From Methanothrix sp. (GTDB lineage: Archaea; Halobacteriota; Methanosarcinia; Methanotrichales; Methanotrichaceae), in the NCBI GenBank assembly GCA_026394475.1, contig JAPKYD010000121.1:1-62323 (forward strand): a DNA stretch of 62,323 nt. Reading direction: 5' to 3'. The position numbers were made by a program, and so were the translations under genes. Positions 58,362 through 62,323 of the stretch are shown one piece after another; position 1 is the stretch's first letter, and every line of letters begins with the position of its first letter. The notes beneath the pieces are model-generated. The model worked only from the letters and a program-made list of their open reading frames with translations. It made no database searches and had not been told where the DNA came from.

Positions 58362-59795
58362 TTGAGCACGGCACAGAGATTGGCTAAGAACACTTTTATC
58401 TTATCTTCTTCTAATATAATTGTGCTGATATTGGGCTTGTTGTATTCGATGTACACCACTCGCTACCTTGGACCCGAGCGCTACGGCATTATCTCCTTCG
58501 CCCTGGCATTTGTCAGCATCTTCGGAATTTTTACTGATCTTGGCTTAAATGCATTAACAGTACGCGAGATTGCCAGGAATAAGAAGCTTGCCAAGAAGTT
58601 CCTGGGAAACCTTCTGCTCTTGAAGCTCATCTATGTTATCCTTACGCTGGCCATCATCACCATAGCCATAAACCTGACAGGCCACGATAAGGTGACCGTA
58701 GATGTCGTCTACTTGATCTATTTGAGCATAGTGGTGGGTGCATTTAGTGGAATCTTCAACGCCATGTTCCAGGCCTTTGAGCGAATTGAGTTCATCTCTA
58801 TGGGAAATCTCTTGAGCAGCATTTGCATGCTGCTGGGGGCCTTCTATGCCATAAATCAGGGCTTAGATGTGATGGGCTATGCCTGTATTTACGTATTCAG
58901 CAGCCTTGTGGTCTTCATTTACAGTTCCATCGTCTTTCATAAAAAGCTCTTCAAATTTGTGCCAGAGGTCGACAGAGGATTGATTCGACCGACGCTTGCG
59001 GAGGCCGTGCCCTTCGGGCTGACCGCCTTATTCGGCATGATTTATACTTATGTGGATTCCATAATGCTCTCCTCTTTTCAGGGCAACGAGGTGGTGGGCT
59101 GGTATAATGCGCCCTACAGACTCGTGCTCATGCTGTTATTCATACCAAATGTGATTAACGTTGTAATCTTTCCAGTCATGTCCAGGTATTATACGTCCTC
59201 TCCTGCCTTCCTGAAGCTGATGTACACAAAATATTTCAAATTCATGCTGATCCTCTGTCTCCCCATAGGCATAGGCACTACCCTAATTGCAGATAAAATA
59301 ATATTGTTTGTATTTGGGGAAAGCTACACTAATTCCATAATAGCCCTTCAGATTCTCATATGGACTATGGTGCTTATATTTGCGGGTGCCGCATTTGTGA
59401 GGTTGCTTGAGTCTACCAATAGGCAGAGGGTCATCACCAAGATATCGCTGATCTGCGTAGTAGTAAATATATTGCTGAATTTAATGTTGATACCCAAGCT
59501 CAGCTATGTAGGATCGAGCATTGCTACAGTATTAACGGAGATGGTCTTGGTCGGAAGCGTCATCATCTTCACCTACAGGTCAGGCTATGGGATTCCGCTT
59601 TCTGCAATGAAGGATTATCTGCTCAAGATCATGTTCTCATCTCTCATCATGTCTGCCTTTGTGTTGTACTTGCGCAGCCTGCATGTAATAGTTCTCATCT
59701 TATCAGCAGGGATAGTATACTTCGTTTCCTTATATCTGGTCCGAGGCTTGGACGATGAAGATATTTTGCTATTCAGACAAGCCACACGCAGGTGA
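58362..59795 (+). CDS. Wzx-type oligosaccharide flippase
   Basis: 477 aa, ~12-14 TM; LGLLYSMYTTRYLGPERYGIISFALAFVSIFGIFTDLGLNALTVREIAR. Confidence 0.88.
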   Translation: MSTAQRLAKNTFILSSSNIIVLILGLLYSMYTTRYLGPERYGIISFALAFVSIFGIFTDLGLNALTVREIARNKKLAKKFLGNLLLLKLIYVILTLAIITIAINLTGHDKVTVDVVYLIYLSIVVGAFSGIFNAMFQAFERIEFISMGNLLSSICMLLGAFYAINQGLDVMGYACIYVFSSLVVFIYSSIVFHKKLFKFVPEVDRGLIRPTLAEAVPFGLTALFGMIYTYVDSIMLSSFQGNEVVGWYNAPYRLVLMLLFIPNVINVVIFPVMSRYYTSSPAFLKLMYTKYFKFMLILCLPIGIGTTLIADKIILFVFGESYTNSIIALQILIWTMVLIFAGAAFVRLLESTNRQRVITKISLICVVVNILLNLMLIPKLSYVGSSIATVLTEMVLVGSVIIFTYRSGYGIPLSAMKDYLLKIMFSSLIMSAFVLYLRSLHVIVLILSAGIVYFVSLYLVRGLDDEDILLFRQATRR

Positions 59796-59879
59796 GAATG
59801 ATTTTATACCTTTACTGAACAATTCTTAGCCCAGATGAGACCTGAGAAATCCTTTGTAGATACCGAGAGTTGTATTTGA

Positions 59880-60662
59880 ATGATCTCGGTGATATGTGTA
59901 TACAACAACAAAACGTCTCTGGATACCTATCTTCTGAAGAGCATAAATGGACAGACTGCAGATCATGAGCTAATCCTTCTCGATAATACTGGAGGAGGCT
60001 TCAAATCAGCCGCAGAAGCGCTGAACAAGGGCGGCAGGGAGGCGAAAGGCGAGCACCTGATGTTCGTGCACCAGGACGTATATCTGCCATCAGGAAATTG
60101 GCTGACGGTTGTAGAATCAAGGCTGAACCAGCTGCCCAATCTGGGCATTGCCGGTGTGGCTGGGGCACGCGAGATGAAGAGATGCGTTGTAACCAACTTG
60201 AAGCATGGCGACCCTCCCAGACCTGCTGGCAATATACAAATAGATACCCCGGAAAAGGTCCAGACTCTGGACGAATGCCTATTATTGATACCCAAGTCCG
60301 TCTTTGATGAGCTGGAGTTTGATGAAGAGACCTGCGATGATTGGCATCTTTATGCTGTGGACTACAGCCTGAGCGTCAGGAAGCTGGGCTATGATGTCTA
60401 TGTCATACCTGATTACGTATATCATCGCTCATCGGGCGATTCCATGTCTGGCGGATACTATCGAGTATTAAACAACGTCTTGGAGAAACACCGGGATGCT
60501 TGTCCCGTTATTTATACTACTAATGGCGACTGGTCCACCCCATACCCAATAATCGTATACAGGTTGCTTCGGCTAGCTGATAAGCTGAATTATCATTGCC
60601 TGAAGTTTAAGAGGCTGGCGAGATCGGCAGTTCTGTATGCTATGGGGAGGGGCGCGGCTTGA
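59880..60662 (+). CDS. GT2-like glycosyltransferase
   Basis: MISVICVYNNKTSLDTYLLKSINGQTADHELILLDNTGG, FVHQDVYLP. Confidence 0.75.
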   Translation: MISVICVYNNKTSLDTYLLKSINGQTADHELILLDNTGGGFKSAAEALNKGGREAKGEHLMFVHQDVYLPSGNWLTVVESRLNQLPNLGIAGVAGAREMKRCVVTNLKHGDPPRPAGNIQIDTPEKVQTLDECLLLIPKSVFDELEFDEETCDDWHLYAVDYSLSVRKLGYDVYVIPDYVYHRSSGDSMSGGYYRVLNNVLEKHRDACPVIYTTNGDWSTPYPIIVYRLLRLADKLNYHCLKFKRLARSAVLYAMGRGAA

Positions 60663-60675
60663 TCGCGGCGATTCT

Positions 60676-61671
60676 ATGGTGAACTCTCCCCTGGTCTCAA
60701 TAATAACCCCGACATACAACCACGAGAAGTTCATAGCAGAGTGCATCGAGAGCGTTCTGGCCCAGACATATCCGCATTGGGAGCAGATTATCATTGACGA
60801 TGGATCGACTGATGGAACCGGCGAAATAGCAGCCAGCTATGGCGATGAGAGGATTGACTATATCAGGCAGAATAACCAGGGCATCTGGCGGCTGGGGGAG
60901 ATATACAACCATGCCCTCAGGCGCTCCCATGGGGAGTTCATAGCGATATTAGAAGGAGATGATTACTGGCCCCCTTACAAGCTAGAGCGGCAGATTGCGG
61001 CGCATGAAGGCCATGACGCCGTCTTGAGCTGGGGGCGGGCAAGGATCATTGACAGTCAGGGCGCTGAGCTGGCGGTTTTGCCCGAGGACATGCAACGCTT
61101 TATGGATTTGTCGAAAGAGCAAGTATTGGGCGAGCTGCTGTTCAAAAATCCAATGACATCCTGCACCATTATCTGCCGCAAGAGCGCATTGCAGTCAATA
61201 GGGGGATTCAAGCAACCGGATAAAATCCCTTACGTAGACGGACCAACCTGGCTGGAGCTCGCTTTGCGAGGGGAGTTCTTGCCCATCGACGAGGTCCTGG
61301 GCTGCTACAGAAGGCATGAAAGACAGGTCTCTTCCGCCATGAAGACCTCCATGATCAAGGCTGGCCTTTATTCCATAGAATTCTTTCACAGTCTTCCAGC
61401 AGAGGTCAAGGCTTGCGTGGCCGAAAAAGCGGATGGCCTGGAGGAGAGACTGAGGCACAAGGAGACGGAGTATCATTATTATCTGGGAAGAGCTTATTTA
61501 AAGGAAGGGAAGCGATCTGAGGCCGAAGAAAGCTTCCTGAAAGCAATCCGCAAAGGGGACTCTGCTCTCAGGGCCAAGGCCATTTTGGGGCTCATCTGCA
61601 GCCTCTGCAGAACCGATCTGGAGCGGCTCGCACATTTGAGCGATCTGCAAGGACTCTATAAAAAAAAGTGA
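60676..61671 (+). CDS. GT2 family glycosyltransferase
   Basis: VSIITPTYNHEKFIAECIESVLAQTYPHWEQIIIDDGSTDGT, ILEGDDYW. Confidence 0.9.
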   Translation: MVNSPLVSIITPTYNHEKFIAECIESVLAQTYPHWEQIIIDDGSTDGTGEIAASYGDERIDYIRQNNQGIWRLGEIYNHALRRSHGEFIAILEGDDYWPPYKLERQIAAHEGHDAVLSWGRARIIDSQGAELAVLPEDMQRFMDLSKEQVLGELLFKNPMTSCTIICRKSALQSIGGFKQPDKIPYVDGPTWLELALRGEFLPIDEVLGCYRRHERQVSSAMKTSMIKAGLYSIEFFHSLPAEVKACVAEKADGLEERLRHKETEYHYYLGRAYLKEGKRSEAEESFLKAIRKGDSALRAKAILGLICSLCRTDLERLAHLSDLQGLYKKK

Positions 61672-61703
61672 TATCCTTAGGCTCAGGTTCGGGCCGCTTT
61701 ATA

Positions 61704-62323
61704 TTACTTTTTTCGATAGATATTCATGAATCTCTCCGCCGATCTCACCCAGGTGAACCTCTCTTGCGCCGTGATCTTTGCATTTCTCCCGATCTCGCTT
61801 GCCAGATCCCTGTGCTCGATCAGGAAGCATATCTTTTCAGCGATCTTATTCTCATCTGGCCCCACCAGAAATCCATTGAAGCCATCGTCTATCGCCTCAG
61901 GTATTCCTCCCACTGAAGTGGCGATAACGGGTTTTCCCATGGCCATCGCCTCCAGAAGGGATATGGGCAGTCCCTCTCCCAGAGAGATGTGCGTGTAAAT
62001 GTCGCACACAGCCAGAGGAACATAGGAGTTGTCCACATCTCCCGTGAACACGACCGCATCTTCAAGCCCTTCTCTCCTGGCAAAGTCCTTCAGCTCCGGG
62101 ACGTAGCTGCCCTCGCGGGTGGCTACGAGAATCACATCAGGATACTTGCGTCTCACCTCTCTGACCGCCTTCATAAGGATCTTCAGGCCCTGCGCCTTGT
62201 AGCTCATGGCTGTTAGCCCGAGAGCCAGCAGAATTATGGAATTTTTATCTATCTTGAAGGCCTTGAGGAAATTATCTATGGAGCTTGGGGAGACATCTTG
62301 GAGATTGACACCTGCGTACGTTA
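61704..62323 (-). CDS. GT4/GT1-type glycosyltransferase, N-terminus beyond window
   Basis: Frame open to window edge (...TYAGVNLQDVSPSSIDNFLKAFKIDKNSIILLALGLTAMSYKAQGLKILMKAVREV); ISLGEGLPISLLEAMAMGKPVIATSVGGIPEAI. Confidence 0.88.
   Translation of the reverse strand, partial: TYAGVNLQDVSPSSIDNFLKAFKIDKNSIILLALGLTAMSYKAQGLKILMKAVREVRRKYPDVILVATREGSYVPELKDFARREGLEDAVVFTGDVDNSYVPLAVCDIYTHISLGEGLPISLLEAMAMGKPVIATSVGGIPEAIDDGFNGFLVGPDENKIAEKICFLIEHRDLASEIGRNAKITAQERFTWVRSAERFMNIYRKK

Noticed and set aside
1-62323. CRISPR array
   Set aside because: No regularly spaced direct repeats of 25-40 bp seen; repeats found are the MITE pair, the 175-bp duplication, the 65-bp tandem and peptide-level repeats

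Overview
The window looks like chromosomal DNA from a methanogenic archaeon of the Methanothrix/Methanosaeta type. This is inferred from cysteate synthase (coenzyme M), an AksA-like homocitrate synthase (coenzyme B), Dph6, SMC/ScpA and many small secreted proteins; no database search was possible. Recognisable core modules: purL-purQ-(double)purS; a DUF4130 + radical SAM DNA-repair-type pair; an RLAN / ATP-grasp / YkgJ / GCS2 ligase operon; a YyaL/SSP411-type thioredoxin-fold protein; two surface-glycan clusters (24.2-29.8 kb and 54.0-62.3 kb, the second with rmlA-B-D-C, a flippase and glycosyltransferases); an ABC ATPase / GTPase / 4Fe-4S operon; cysteate synthase; smc-scpA; cobyric acid synthase; and dph6 coupled to a glutamine amidotransferase. 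Mobile DNA: an IS66-type fragment at the left edge, a tyrosine recombinase, a complete IS1634-like element with 14-bp inverted repeats and a 6-bp target duplication, an IS3-type fragment plus an orphan IS3-like end, and two copies of a ~180-195 bp MITE-like element with 14-bp terminal inverted repeats. Main items for follow-up: (i) the RLAN/ATP-grasp/YkgJ/GCS2 operon; (ii) a three-gene overlapping DUF3467-like / unknown / PemK-MazF-like cassette; (iii) a 3.2-kb islet with an Mg2+ P-type ATPase between 175-bp direct repeats of a host gene 3' end; (iv) tandem lipoprotein-like genes with DPNTG 12-mer repeats; (v) a putative secreted Cys/His hydrolase next to a propeptide-like protein; (vi) an exact 65-bp tandem duplication that frameshifts a fasciclin gene; (vii) a methyltransferase gene with an early in-frame TAG.
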